Source: Nitrosopumilaceae archaeon (GTDB taxonomy: Archaea > Thermoproteota > Nitrososphaeria > Nitrososphaerales > Nitrosopumilaceae). From it: DNA of 36,770 bases. Made by a program: the position numbers and the translations under genes. The stretch is taken from NCBI GenBank assembly GCA_022823825.1, contig JAJEHG010000052.1, forward strand, positions 1-36,770. Direction: 5' to 3'. Positions 27,812 through 36,694 of this stretch are shown here, piece by piece. The stretch's first letter is position 1. Each line of letters opens with the position of its first letter. Below the pieces are notes generated by a model, which searched no databases, was not told where the DNA came from, and saw nothing but the letters and a program-made list of their open reading frames with translations.

Positions 27812-29647
27812 TCAGCGCGCCTCGTCCGTGCAGAATATGACCGTGGACAGGGATGTCGCCGGCGAGCCTCCCCCTTCTGCCGCCCTGCCGTCGCCGGCGG
27901 CGGCCGGCGTGATGACCGTATCAAACACGTCTGCAACCTTTTGCGGGTCGGGCTCCGCTCCCGTCACGGAGCCGGGCAGTGCCGCAAACACCCTGATTCT
28001 GGATCCCAGCACGTCGCTGAGTTCCTGGTTGACCGTGGTGACGAAGGGCCGAAGCGCCCCCCTGAACACCTCTGCCTGGGCCCTCTGTATGCCCGTGGTC
28101 TTTTTGCCGGATGGCAGCCGGGGGCCCACGATTATAATCGTGCCGTCCGTGCCCTTGAACCGTCTGGGGTCCTCGCCGCCCCCGGGCACGAACATGCCCA
28201 GCACGCTCTGCGCCGATACGGCGGGCCTGATGACAAACTTTGAGACGAGCCCGTCCCACTCCTTGCGCGTAATCTTGGTCATCCTCTCTATTTCCGGGAC
28301 GCTGCCCGTGTAGTGTACGGCCCCCAATATCTTTCCCTTTTTCTGCTGGGCGGTCCCGAGCCACCTGGAGACCTCTTCTGGGTCGGCTAGGTTTATCACG
28401 TGCGAGTGCATCTTCTTGGCGATGCGCTCAGCGGCCTCGGCGGGCGCCGCGTCTGACACAAAGCACACCACGTCCCCACCGCAGTCGTCCTGTATGTGGG
28501 ACGCCATGTGCTCTACGTGCCGCACGTCTGCCATGTCCGTGGGATCGGCCGTGATTACGATTATGCCCTTTCCGCCTGACAGGTCCGGCCCTGCCCTTGG
28601 CGCGGGCAGCGCGCCTGCGACGTGCGGCTTTACCGGGTAGAAGACCCTGTCGCCCGGCACGACCTTGCCGTCGAGTATTGCCGACATCTCGTCGCCGCAC
28701 AGGTTCAGCACAGATTCTGCGACCTGATCCTGCGACAGGAACTCCTGGTTTGCAATCATCCGCGACGTGTTCTTCTGCACCTTTTCTGCAATGTACTGTA
28801 TCTTTTCGAGCAGGCCTGTGAGGATCTTGGAGGCCTCCTCCTCTGCCATGCCCTTTTCGTGCGACATCGCCCTTGCGGCAGACGCAACCCCCTCCGACAC
28901 CGTCTTCTCATCCTCGCCCAGCAGCGGCAACAGCCTTTCGGACGCGTACCTTTCCACCTCCGCGGGGCTCATGGACTCGTACCCGCTCACCCTCATGAAC
29001 TCTGCAGCCGCCTTTGGGTACACGGTCTTGTATATCCTGTCCGAGTGGACGGGCCCCGGGTTCGTCGCGATGGACGCGATGCCAGTCCCGGCTAGCTCCC
29101 ATGACATCATCTCTGCAAGCCTGTTCTTTGCGCCCTGGGATGCGGTGTACGGGCTTCTGAACCTGTAGGGCCGCTGCTCGAGGGGCCTCTCCTCCGTAAA
29201 AAAGGTCGATATCGTGACAATCTTGCCGCCCCGTTTCATCACCCTGAGCGCCTGGACCGATCCCCAGAACGTCCCGGTCAGGTGTATGTTTACGGTGCTC
29301 TCAAAGTCTTTTATCGACGCGTTGGCAAAGCAGGTGACCGGCCCCGACACCCCCGCGTTGTTTATCATATAGTCTACTATAGTGCCGTCTGCCGCCAGCC
29401 TGTCGAACATGGAGCTGACGCCCGCCTCGTCGGCCACGTCCACCCCGGGAAATATCGTAACCTTGGCGTCCCCGTGGCCCTGCTGCCGCGCGACGTCCCT
29501 GAGTTCCGCCGCCGCGGACTCCAGAGGTTTCCTTCGCCTTCCCAGTATGATCACGTTTGTCCCGTATCCGGCAAACTTTTTTGCTATTGCAAGGCCTATC
29601 CCGGTGCCGCTGCCAGTGATCAGGGCGGTCTTGCCTGCAAAACCCAT
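27812..29647 (-). CDS. Tandem short-chain dehydrogenase, malonyl-CoA-reductase-half-like
   Basis: A 611-residue protein with two Rossmann units. The N-terminal SDR (1-260) has TGSGTGIG (11-18), NNAG (96-99), Ser147 and Tyr167, with PGPVHSDRIYKTVY after it. The position four after the Tyr is Gln171 (YTASQGAK), where SDRs have the catalytic Lys. A helical middle (260-370) leads to a second Rossmann-like unit (GIIVITADPTD, then VVCFVSDA and IIIVGPRLPSG) without an active-site set. This SDR plus degenerate-SDR layout is that of each half of Chloroflexus malonyl-CoA reductase. Role in the 3-hydroxypropionate/4-hydroxybutyrate cycle is a hypothesis. TATA-like AAATAAAT at 29670-29677 supports the ATG at 29647. 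Confidence 0.82.
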   Translation of the reverse strand: MGFAGKTALITGSGTGIGLAIAKKFAGYGTNVIILGRRRKPLESAAAELRDVARQQGHGDAKVTIFPGVDVADEAGVSSMFDRLAADGTIVDYMINNAGVSGPVTCFANASIKDFESTVNIHLTGTFWGSVQALRVMKRGGKIVTISTFFTEERPLEQRPYRFRSPYTASQGAKNRLAEMMSWELAGTGIASIATNPGPVHSDRIYKTVYPKAAAEFMRVSGYESMSPAEVERYASERLLPLLGEDEKTVSEGVASAARAMSHEKGMAEEEASKILTGLLEKIQYIAEKVQKNTSRMIANQEFLSQDQVAESVLNLCGDEMSAILDGKVVPGDRVFYPVKPHVAGALPAPRAGPDLSGGKGIIVITADPTDMADVRHVEHMASHIQDDCGGDVVCFVSDAAPAEAAERIAKKMHSHVINLADPEEVSRWLGTAQQKKGKILGAVHYTGSVPEIERMTKITRKEWDGLVSKFVIRPAVSAQSVLGMFVPGGGEDPRRFKGTDGTIIIVGPRLPSGKKTTGIQRAQAEVFRGALRPFVTTVNQELSDVLGSRIRVFAALPGSVTGAEPDPQKVADVFDTVITPAAAGDGRAAEGGGSPATSLSTVIFCTDEAR

Positions 29648-29669
29648 GGCTGTTCGGCTCCGCTTTGAT

Positions 29670-29677
29670 ATTTATTT
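29670..29677 (-). promoter_or_regulatory. TATA box of tandem-SDR gene
   Basis: AAATAAAT on the - strand ends 22 nt before the ATG at 29647. Confidence 0.55.
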
Positions 29678-29782
29678 TGATTGATTCAAACACGCTATGC
29701 TGATCGGGCAGCTGGCTGATTCGCAGCGTTTGATCTGAAATGACCTCTCCTGCCTGATGCTTGTGCGCCGGGAATGCTGAGT

Positions 29783-29809
29783 ACGCGCGCGGCATACTGC
29801 GCGTTTTTT
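29783..29809 (+). terminator. Hairpin followed by six T
   Basis: ACGCGC (29783-29788) pairs with GCGCGT (29799-29804) over a 10-nt loop and runs into TTTTTT. No annotated + strand gene lies upstream, so it hints at a short transcript between 29680 and 29810. Confidence 0.45.
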
Positions 29810-29941
29810 CCCGTCCTACTTCGTTTCGCATGACTGGGATGCCCGCCGTCCGAGATGGCGCCATGCTACCGCGAAACGGGCCGGCCTGTGTCACTTGGAG
29901 TGTAATATTCATCCGCGCCTGCGGCCCGCTCCGGTAGGACT

Positions 29942-30106
29942 GTGGGTGGCTCTGCTTGCCACGCCTGTTGCGCAGGCCAAAAAACAGGCCGTAAGAAACA
30001 ACGGGAACGGCTTGATGCGCTGCAGATACTTTCCCTGTGGGAAGGGATCAGAGACCTCGGGCCGGCCGCCTCGACTCTGGGAATGACGCGTCGCTCGTGG
30101 AGCTGA
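29942..30106 (+). CDS. Possible 54-residue protein with Cys cluster and helical end
   Basis: Reading from the GTG at 29942, the product has a CHACC cluster, a basic stretch (GRKKQRERLDALQ) and a helix-turn-helix-like end (LGPAASTLGMTRRSW). A TATA-like GTAATATT lies at 29902-29909 and a strong hairpin follows the stop by about 10 nt. It is not a family I recognise and could be a chance frame or a remnant. Confidence 0.3.
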   Translation: MGGSACHACCAGQKTGRKKQRERLDALQILSLWEGIRDLGPAASTLGMTRRSWS

Positions 30107-30116
30107 TCTGTAACGG

Positions 30117-30146
30117 GCTCCCCGTTTTAGGCAAACGTTGGGGAGC
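30117..30146. repeat. Hairpin after the small ORF
   Basis: GCTCCCC (30117-30123) pairs with GGGGAGC (30140-30146), and GTTT pairs with AAAC inside with a 3-nt bulge. It may be a terminator-like or regulatory structure. Confidence 0.5.
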
Positions 30147-30502
30147 GCTGCCCGCACCAGTCCGTGTTTCTGAGGTTCCCTGGCATGTTGCCATACTTCC
30201 CCCCCCACCCTTCCCTCCGACAGCAACAGCGATAGCAGCGCCGCGTATCGTCGAGTCCGTTCTATATGTCTACGTCATACGTCCCGGTGTGGTAATCTGC
30301 ATGCCGTCAAGTTTCTCTAGCGTGACCTGCGTATTCTGCTGTCGGCAAGACGATGTGTTTGTCCTTGACAACGCGCGGCGTTCGGGTATCAAGCCGCGCG
30401 GACAGGCGCGCCGGTTCTGTTTGTTGTTGCCTGCCTGTCCTCGATGCGCCCGTACTTGCAAGGTATAGGCGCCTGCGCCAACATGTTGGGGGATGTCGTG
30501 AA

Positions 30503-33500
30503 TTATCTACATATGCGCAGACTGGTTGTAGGGATCTGAGGCGGTGGCGGAGCAGGAGGCGTATCGCCTATAATTGTAACGGGATTGCCAATCGACGCCT
30601 CGATCTGGTTTCCGGACGTGTCGCGCACGGCGCCAGCCGCGATGTCGAGCCTGGGCGCTACAAGGTCCGCGGCGTGCAGGAACTGGGCGGGGGTGAGCGT
30701 TATGGATATGGCCGCGTCGTCATATATCGTATTCAGCGTGGCGCCCGCCAGCGCCACCCTGTTTGTCCCGCCGGCCTCCCCGATGAGGAACCTGCCAAGC
30801 ATCACGTTGCCGGGTGGAGTCACGTCTACCGTGTCGTTGAACAACAGGGCCAGGATCCCCGTATCCTCGTAGAGTACGGTCCCCTCAAGTGCCAGCGACG
30901 TGTTGTCTATGACCGTGATTGTATTGTTCGCCGACGCCTCGATCTGGTTTCCGGACGTGTCGCGCACGGCGCCGGCCACGATGTCGAGCCTGGGCTCTAC
31001 AAGGGCTGCGGCGTGCAGGAACTGGGCGGGGGTAAGCGTTATGGATATGGCCGCACTGTCAGATGTAGTGCCCAGCGTGGCGCCCGCCAGCGCCACCCTG
31101 TTTGTCCCGCCGGCCTCCCCGATGAGGAACCTGCCAAGCATCACGTTGCCGGAAGTCATGTCTATCGCGTCGTTGAACAACAGGGTCAGAACTCTGGTGT
31201 CTTTGTCGAGTACGGCCTCCTCGAGTGCCGGCGGCGTGTTGTCTATGACCGTTATTGTGTTGTTCGCCGATGCCGCGATGCGGCTTGTAGATATGTCGCG
31301 CACGGCGCCGGCTCTGATGTCGAGCCTGGGCGCTACAAGGTCCGCGGCGTACATGAGCTGGGCGGGGGTGAGCGTTATGGATATGGCCGCGTCGTCATAT
31401 ATCGTATTCAGCGTGGCGCCCGCCAGCGCCACCCTGTTTGTCCCGCCGGCCTCCCCGATGAGGAACCTGCCAAGCATCACGTTGCCGGAAGTCATGTCTA
31501 TCGCGTCGTTGAACGACAGGGTCAGAACACTGGTGTCTTCGTTGAGTACGGCCCCCTCGAGTGCCGGCGGCGTGTTGTCTATGACCGTGATTGTATTGTT
31601 CGCCGACGCCTCGATCTGGTTTCCGGACGTGTCGCGCACGGCGCCGGCCTCGACGTAGATCTTGGGCGCGGTAAAGGCCTTGACGTACAGGAGCTGGGTG
31701 GGAGTGAGTGTTATGGATATGGCCGCACTGTCAGATGTAGTGCCCAGCGCGGCGCCCTCAAGCGTCACACCCCCGGCCCACCCGATGATGAACCTGTCAA
31801 ACATCACGTTGCCGGGGGGAGTCACGTCCGCCGCGTCGTTGAACGACAGGGTCAGAACACTGGTGTCTTCGTTGAGTACGGCCCCCTCGAGTGCTGGCGG
31901 CGTGTTGTCTATGACCGTTATTGTATTGTTCATGGACGTTGCAATGGGGTTTGCCAACGTGCCGCGCACGGCGCCGGCCTCTATGTCGAGTCTGGGCGCT
32001 ACAAGGTCCGCGGCGTGTAGGAGCTGGGCGGGGGTGAGCGTTATGGATATGGTCGAGTTGTCAGATGTAGTGCCTAGCGCGGCGCCCGCCAGTGACATGC
32101 CTCCGATGAGCATCCTGCCAAGCATCACGTTGCCGGGGGGAGTCACGTCCACCGCGTCGTTGAACGACAGGGTCAGGATCCCCTCATCCTTGTAGAAGAC
32201 GGCCCCGTCAAGCGCCGGCAACGTGCGGTCTGTAAAGGCCGGGCCCAGCGTAACGATGTGCACGGCGCCCCTGTTGTCGCCACCCGTATCGTCAAACTTG
32301 GCGCCCACCGCCAGGTCGGCCACGCCGTCGCCGTTGATGTCTGCAGATGTCACGGATGTTCCAAATTCGTCCAAGTTTTCCGTGACGGGCCCGTTCTTTA
32401 TCTTGTTGTGGATCTCTACGGTAAGCTTTGCAGAGCCGTTGGAATTCATCAGCATGACGTATACGGAGCCCTCGTCAGAGCCGCCCGCGTCGTCCTTGCC
32501 GGCGCCCACCGCCATGTCCGGTACGCCGTCGCCGTTGATGTCGCCCAGGGATGCCACGGACGTTCCAAACCTGTCATTCATGGACAGGCTTGGGCCACCA
32601 TTCAGGTTGTGGGCGATCTTTGTAGTGCTATCTGCCGCACCGCTGCGCTTCATCGTCATTACGTACACGGCGCCACAGTTATTGCCTCGCGCACAGTCGT
32701 CCTCGCCGGCGCCCACCGCCATGTCCGGTACGCCGTCGCCGTTGATGTCGCCCAGGGATGCCACGGACGTCCCGAATCTGTCCTCCTGATCCAGGCTTGG
32801 GCCACCCGTCTGTTCGTGGGGAATCTTTGCCGTAATCTCTTCCTGGGCATTCGACTTCATCAGCATTACGTACACGGCGCCCGTCTGCCTGTTTCCGGGG
32901 CTGTCTTCGCGGTTGGCTGAGGGGGCGCCCACCGCCATGTCCGTTATGCCGTCGCCGTTGATGTCGCCCATGGGTGTCAAGGACCACCCGAACTGTTCTC
33001 CTCTCAACGGGAAGTTGTCATCTGGGTCCTTGATCTCTAGGATGTCATTTGCCGTACCTGTATTGGTCATCAGCATTAGGTACGCTGTACCGCTGTTCCC
33101 TCCCGCACTGCCGTCATGCTTGTAGACACCCACCGCCATGTCCGGCACCCCGTCGCCGTTCCAGTCGCCCACGTGTGCCACGGACACCCCGAATCCGTCC
33201 TCCCGGTTCAGGCTTGGGCCGCCGTTCAGGCTGTGGGCGATCTTTGTAGTGCCCTTTACCGTGCCGTCGCGGTTCATCATCATTACGTACGCGGCGCCCG
33301 TATCTGGGAGGGTCGCATTGTGGTCGTCTGAGGAGGCGCCCGCAGCCAGGTCCGGCACCCCGTCGCCGTCGAGGTCGCCCAAAAATGACACGGACACCCC
33401 GAATATGTCGTTGTCGTCCAGGCCGGGGCCGTTGTCCGTAGTGTCGTCGATCTTCACTGTGCCGAGCACGAACCTGTTGAAGTCTACCGGTATGACATGC

Positions 33501-36500
33501 ACGGCGCCCCTGTCCTTGCCGCCCGCGTCGTCCCCGGTGGCGCCCGCCGCCATATCCGGCACCCCGTCGCCGTCGAGGTCCCCCATGTATGCCACGGAGA
33601 ACCCGAACCTGTCGCCGTCATCCAGTGGGGGGCCGTTTTCCGAGTTGCTGTGGGTTTCGGTGGTGAGCATTACCGTGCCGTCCGTATTCATGAGCATGAC
33701 GTGCACGGCGCCCCTGGTATCGCCGCCCGCGTCGTCCCCGGTGGCGCCCACCGCCATATCCGGCACCCCGTCGCCGTTGAGATCGCCCAACGACGCCACG
33801 GACACCCCGAAGAAGTCCTCATTATCCAGGCGTGGGCCGTTTTCAGTACCGCTGTCGATCCCCGCGGTACGCTTTATGGAGCCATCGCGGTTCATGAGCA
33901 TGACGTGCACGGCGCCCCTGTTGACGCCGCCCGCGTCGTCCCAGGGGGCGCCCGCCGCCAGGTCCGGCACCCCGTCGCCGTCCAGGTCGCCCACGTATGC
34001 CAAGGACGTCCCGAAGACGTCGTCGTTATTCAGGCGGGGGCCGTTCGCGGTCGTGCTGTTGATCTCCACGGTGCGGTTTACCAGGCCGTCGACGTTTGTG
34101 ATGCTGTCGCGGTTCATGAACATTATGTGCACGGCGCCACTGTTGGCGCCGCCCGCGTCGTCCCCGTTGGCGCCCACCGCCAGGGCGGGCACCCCGTCGC
34201 CGTCCAGGTCTCTCAGCAGCGCCACGGACGACCCGAACCTGTCGCCGTCGGCCAGGGCGGGGCCGTTCATGGTCGTATCGTTGATCTCCACGGTCTGCTT
34301 TACCGTGCCGTCGCGGTTCATCAGCATTATGTGCACGGCGCCCCTGTTGCTGCCGCCCGCGCCGTTGTCCCCGGGGGCGCCCACCGCCATGTCCGGCACC
34401 CCGTCGCCGTCCAGGTCGCCCAGCGGCGCCACGGACACCCCGAAGCCATCGTTGGCATCCAGGCGGGGGCCGTTCGCGGTCATGTTGTTGATCTCCACCG
34501 TGCTCCCTATGGAATGGTCGCGGTTCCTAAACATGACGTGCACGGCGCCACTGTTGGCGCCGCCCGCGTCGTCCCCGGTGGCGCCCGCCGCCATGTCCGG
34601 CACCCCGTCGCCGTTGAGATCGCCCAGCGGCGCCACGGACACCCCGAAGCCATCGTTGGCATCCAGGCGTGGGCCGTTTGCGCTGGATCCGTCGATCTTC
34701 ATGGTGTTTCGTATGAGGCCGTCTGCGTTCACCGGTATGATGTGAACCGTGCCGCGGTTGGCGCCGCCCGCGTCGTCCTGGTTGGCGCCCACAGCCAGGT
34801 TGAGCGTACCGTCGCCGTCCAGGTCGCCCAGCGACGCCACGGACACCCCAAAGTTGTCACCGTCGGCCAGGGCGAGGTCGTTTTCCGCGCCGCCGTTGAT
34901 CTCCGCGGTATGCTTTACCGTGCCGTCGCGGTTCATCAGCATTATGTGCACGGCGCCCCTGTTGCCGCCGCCCGCGTCGTCCCAGGGGGCGCCCACTACC
35001 AGGTCCGGCACCCCGTCGCCGTCCAGGTCGCCCAGCGGCGCCACGGACACCCCAAAGTTGTCGCCGTTATCCAGGCGCGGGCCGCCGCCCTGCACGGTGC
35101 CGTTGATCTCCACGGTGCGGCTTACCAGGCCGGCGACGTTTAGGGTGCCGTCGTCGTTTATGGCGCCGTCGCGGTTCATCAGCATTATGTGCACGGCGCC
35201 CGCTTGGGAACCACCCGCATCATCCCCGGGGGCGCCCACCGCCAGGTCCGGCACCCCGTCGCCGTTGAGGTCTTCCAGCAGCGCCACGGATTCCCCGAAC
35301 CTGTCGCCGTCGGCCAGGGCGGGGCCGTTCATGGTCGCATTGTTAATCTCCACGGTCTGCTTTACCGTGCCGTCGCGGTTCATCAGCATTATGTGCACGG
35401 TTCCCATGCCGCCATCCTTGCTGGCGCCCGCCGCCAGGTCCGGCACCCCGTCGCCGTTGAGGTCGCCCAGCGACGCCACGGATCTCCCAAAGTCGCCAAA
35501 GCTTTCCAGCTGGGGGCCGTTCTGGGAGGTGCCGTTGATCTCCACGGTGCGGCTTATCAGGCCGGCGACATTTAGGGTGCCGTCTTTGTCGTTTATGGCG
35601 CCGTCGCGGTTCAACAGCACGACGTGCACGGCTCCCGCATCGTTGCCTCCCGAGTCGTCCCAACGGGCCCCTACTACCATGTCCGGCATGCCGTTGCCGT
35701 CCAGGTCGCCCGCGGATGCCACGGACATCCCAAACTCGTCTCTGGTGTCCAGCTGGGGGCCGTTCGTGGTCATGTTGCTGATCTCCACGATCTGCTTTAC
35801 CGTGCCGTCGCGGTTCATCAGCATTATGTGCACTGCGCCCGTCTCTAGATTCTTGTCCGGGATGTCGTCGTCCCGGGGGGCCCCTACCGCCAAGTCCGGC
35901 ACCCCGTCGCCGTTGAGGTCGCCCAGCGGCGCCACGGACATGCCAAAAAAGCCGTTGTTGTCCAGGACGGGGCGGTTTTTCGAGAGGCTGTTGATCTCCG
36001 TGACTGAGGCGTACGACGCGCTGTTGGCTGCGTACGCGACGTCGGGGCCGAACTCTAGGAATATGTTGTGAACTCCGGCCGTGTTGACCCCGAGCTTCAG
36101 GTGGCCTGTGCCGTTGCTGGAGTAGTCCGAAAACACCATCCGATCACCGTCGACTGACGGGACGAACTTCGCCGTGCCGTTGTCCAGATCGTCAAAGTAT
36201 ATGTCCGGCGCGGAGCCTTGCAGCGCGGTACCGTTGGCAGCGGAGACAGTCAGGTCATGCGTCCCGGTGGTGACGAACTGCACGGTCCAGTATCCGCCGA
36301 CCACGGGGTATGACTGGGGGTTTAGGACGTGGATGCCGTCGACGTATGTATTCGAATTTTTTGTCTCCGCTGACTGCCCCGGGCCTGCGGCGCCCTGCGC
36401 GTGCGCGCGGGGCCATGCATGTGGTTTTCCTTCCGTCCCTCCCCCGTCCTCCGCCCAGCCTTTCTTCTCTGTAGCGTGTGTGTCTGACTCCCCTGTGCCC

Positions 36501-36613
36501 GTCGCTACGCTGAATGACAAAAACAGTGCCAAGGCGCATGCAGCGCACAATGAGAGATACAGCCTGCTGTGGATCGTAGAGTGTGAAGCGGGGAGCCGTA
36601 CAAAGACTGACAT
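30503..36613 (-). CDS. Giant secreted FG-GAP (integrin-alpha-like) surface protein
   Basis: A 2036-residue exported protein. A signal peptide (hydrophobic stretch at about 18-37) is followed by an acidic/Gly-rich spacer, a beta-rich domain (about 85-195, NPQSYPVVGGYWTVQF), then 18 FG-GAP repeats of about 55-80 residues, each with a calcium-binding loop such as DLNGDGVPD and FGVSVAPLGD. FG-GAP repeats form integrin-alpha-type propellers; 18 would make more than two seven-bladed units. Five tandem repeats of about 110 residues follow (each starting near DNTPPALEGAVL, with ISITLTPAQ and a GAVRDTSGN-type turn). The protein ends after a PPAPPPPQIP stretch with no membrane anchor, so it is either released or held by partners. 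ATG at 36613. Confidence 0.92.
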   Translation of the reverse strand: MSVFVRLPASHSTIHSRLYLSLCAACALALFLSFSVATGTGESDTHATEKKGWAEDGGGTEGKPHAWPRAHAQGAAGPGQSAETKNSNTYVDGIHVLNPQSYPVVGGYWTVQFVTTGTHDLTVSAANGTALQGSAPDIYFDDLDNGTAKFVPSVDGDRMVFSDYSSNGTGHLKLGVNTAGVHNIFLEFGPDVAYAANSASYASVTEINSLSKNRPVLDNNGFFGMSVAPLGDLNGDGVPDLAVGAPRDDDIPDKNLETGAVHIMLMNRDGTVKQIVEISNMTTNGPQLDTRDEFGMSVASAGDLDGNGMPDMVVGARWDDSGGNDAGAVHVVLLNRDGAINDKDGTLNVAGLISRTVEINGTSQNGPQLESFGDFGRSVASLGDLNGDGVPDLAAGASKDGGMGTVHIMLMNRDGTVKQTVEINNATMNGPALADGDRFGESVALLEDLNGDGVPDLAVGAPGDDAGGSQAGAVHIMLMNRDGAINDDGTLNVAGLVSRTVEINGTVQGGGPRLDNGDNFGVSVAPLGDLDGDGVPDLVVGAPWDDAGGGNRGAVHIMLMNRDGTVKHTAEINGGAENDLALADGDNFGVSVASLGDLDGDGTLNLAVGANQDDAGGANRGTVHIIPVNADGLIRNTMKIDGSSANGPRLDANDGFGVSVAPLGDLNGDGVPDMAAGATGDDAGGANSGAVHVMFRNRDHSIGSTVEINNMTANGPRLDANDGFGVSVAPLGDLDGDGVPDMAVGAPGDNGAGGSNRGAVHIMLMNRDGTVKQTVEINDTTMNGPALADGDRFGSSVALLRDLDGDGVPALAVGANGDDAGGANSGAVHIMFMNRDSITNVDGLVNRTVEINSTTANGPRLNNDDVFGTSLAYVGDLDGDGVPDLAAGAPWDDAGGVNRGAVHVMLMNRDGSIKRTAGIDSGTENGPRLDNEDFFGVSVASLGDLNGDGVPDMAVGATGDDAGGDTRGAVHVMLMNTDGTVMLTTETHSNSENGPPLDDGDRFGFSVAYMGDLDGDGVPDMAAGATGDDAGGKDRGAVHVIPVDFNRFVLGTVKIDDTTDNGPGLDDNDIFGVSVSFLGDLDGDGVPDLAAGASSDDHNATLPDTGAAYVMMMNRDGTVKGTTKIAHSLNGGPSLNREDGFGVSVAHVGDWNGDGVPDMAVGVYKHDGSAGGNSGTAYLMLMTNTGTANDILEIKDPDDNFPLRGEQFGWSLTPMGDINGDGITDMAVGAPSANREDSPGNRQTGAVYVMLMKSNAQEEITAKIPHEQTGGPSLDQEDRFGTSVASLGDINGDGVPDMAVGAGEDDCARGNNCGAVYVMTMKRSGAADSTTKIAHNLNGGPSLSMNDRFGTSVASLGDINGDGVPDMAVGAGKDDAGGSDEGSVYVMLMNSNGSAKLTVEIHNKIKNGPVTENLDEFGTSVTSADINGDGVADLAVGAKFDDTGGDNRGAVHIVTLGPAFTDRTLPALDGAVFYKDEGILTLSFNDAVDVTPPGNVMLGRMLIGGMSLAGAALGTTSDNSTISITLTPAQLLHAADLVAPRLDIEAGAVRGTLANPIATSMNNTITVIDNTPPALEGAVLNEDTSVLTLSFNDAADVTPPGNVMFDRFIIGWAGGVTLEGAALGTTSDSAAISITLTPTQLLYVKAFTAPKIYVEAGAVRDTSGNQIEASANNTITVIDNTPPALEGAVLNEDTSVLTLSFNDAIDMTSGNVMLGRFLIGEAGGTNRVALAGATLNTIYDDAAISITLTPAQLMYAADLVAPRLDIRAGAVRDISTSRIAASANNTITVIDNTPPALEEAVLDKDTRVLTLLFNDAIDMTSGNVMLGRFLIGEAGGTNRVALAGATLGTTSDSAAISITLTPAQFLHAAALVEPRLDIVAGAVRDTSGNQIEASANNTITVIDNTSLALEGTVLYEDTGILALLFNDTVDVTPPGNVMLGRFLIGEAGGTNRVALAGATLNTIYDDAAISITLTPAQFLHAADLVAPRLDIAAGAVRDTSGNQIEASIGNPVTIIGDTPPAPPPPQIPTTSLRICR
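30570..32235 (-). repeat. Five tandem repeats of about 335 nt
   Basis: Approximate units are 30570-30905, 30906-31241, 31242-31577, 31578-31910 and 31911-32235. An 80-nt block is identical in three of them (30734-30813, 31073-31152, 31409-31488), and 30683-30813 equals 31358-31488 over 131 nt. Confidence 0.9.
32240..35990 (-). repeat. FG-GAP coding repeats (18 units)
   Basis: Eighteen diverged copies of the calcium-loop unit, recognisable on the + strand by recurring CCGTCGCCGT and CATNATGTGCACGGCGCC-type blocks. Several neighbouring units are nearly identical over tens of bases. Confidence 0.85.
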
Positions 36614-36694
36614 ATTCTTTTCCCTTTTACAACTCTGTTTCCTAATTCCTCCCCCACATGCCGGCCAAGTCCAGGCCGGGCGGCATCATGGGCT

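Larger units (their letters stand above)
29648..30502. other. Gene-poor region between SDR and FG-GAP genes
   Basis: About 850 nt with no convincing long gene. It holds a hairpin plus T-run at 29783-29809, a possible 54-residue ORF at 29942-30106, a hairpin at 30117-30146 and an 8-nt C run followed by A and CCC near 30198-30210. A 143-codon frame at 30037-30468 has an unprotein-like composition. Confidence 0.5.

Noticed and set aside
30037-30468. 143-codon + strand frame
   Set aside because: Pro/Arg/Cys-rich product without domain-like pattern, crossing the hairpin at 30117-30146.
30353-36071. Several long + strand frames (up to 555 codons) opposite the FG-GAP gene
   Set aside because: They are antisense shadows of the repeats: their own repeats mirror the FG-GAP and C-terminal modules, and the - strand frame has a signal peptide and calcium loops.
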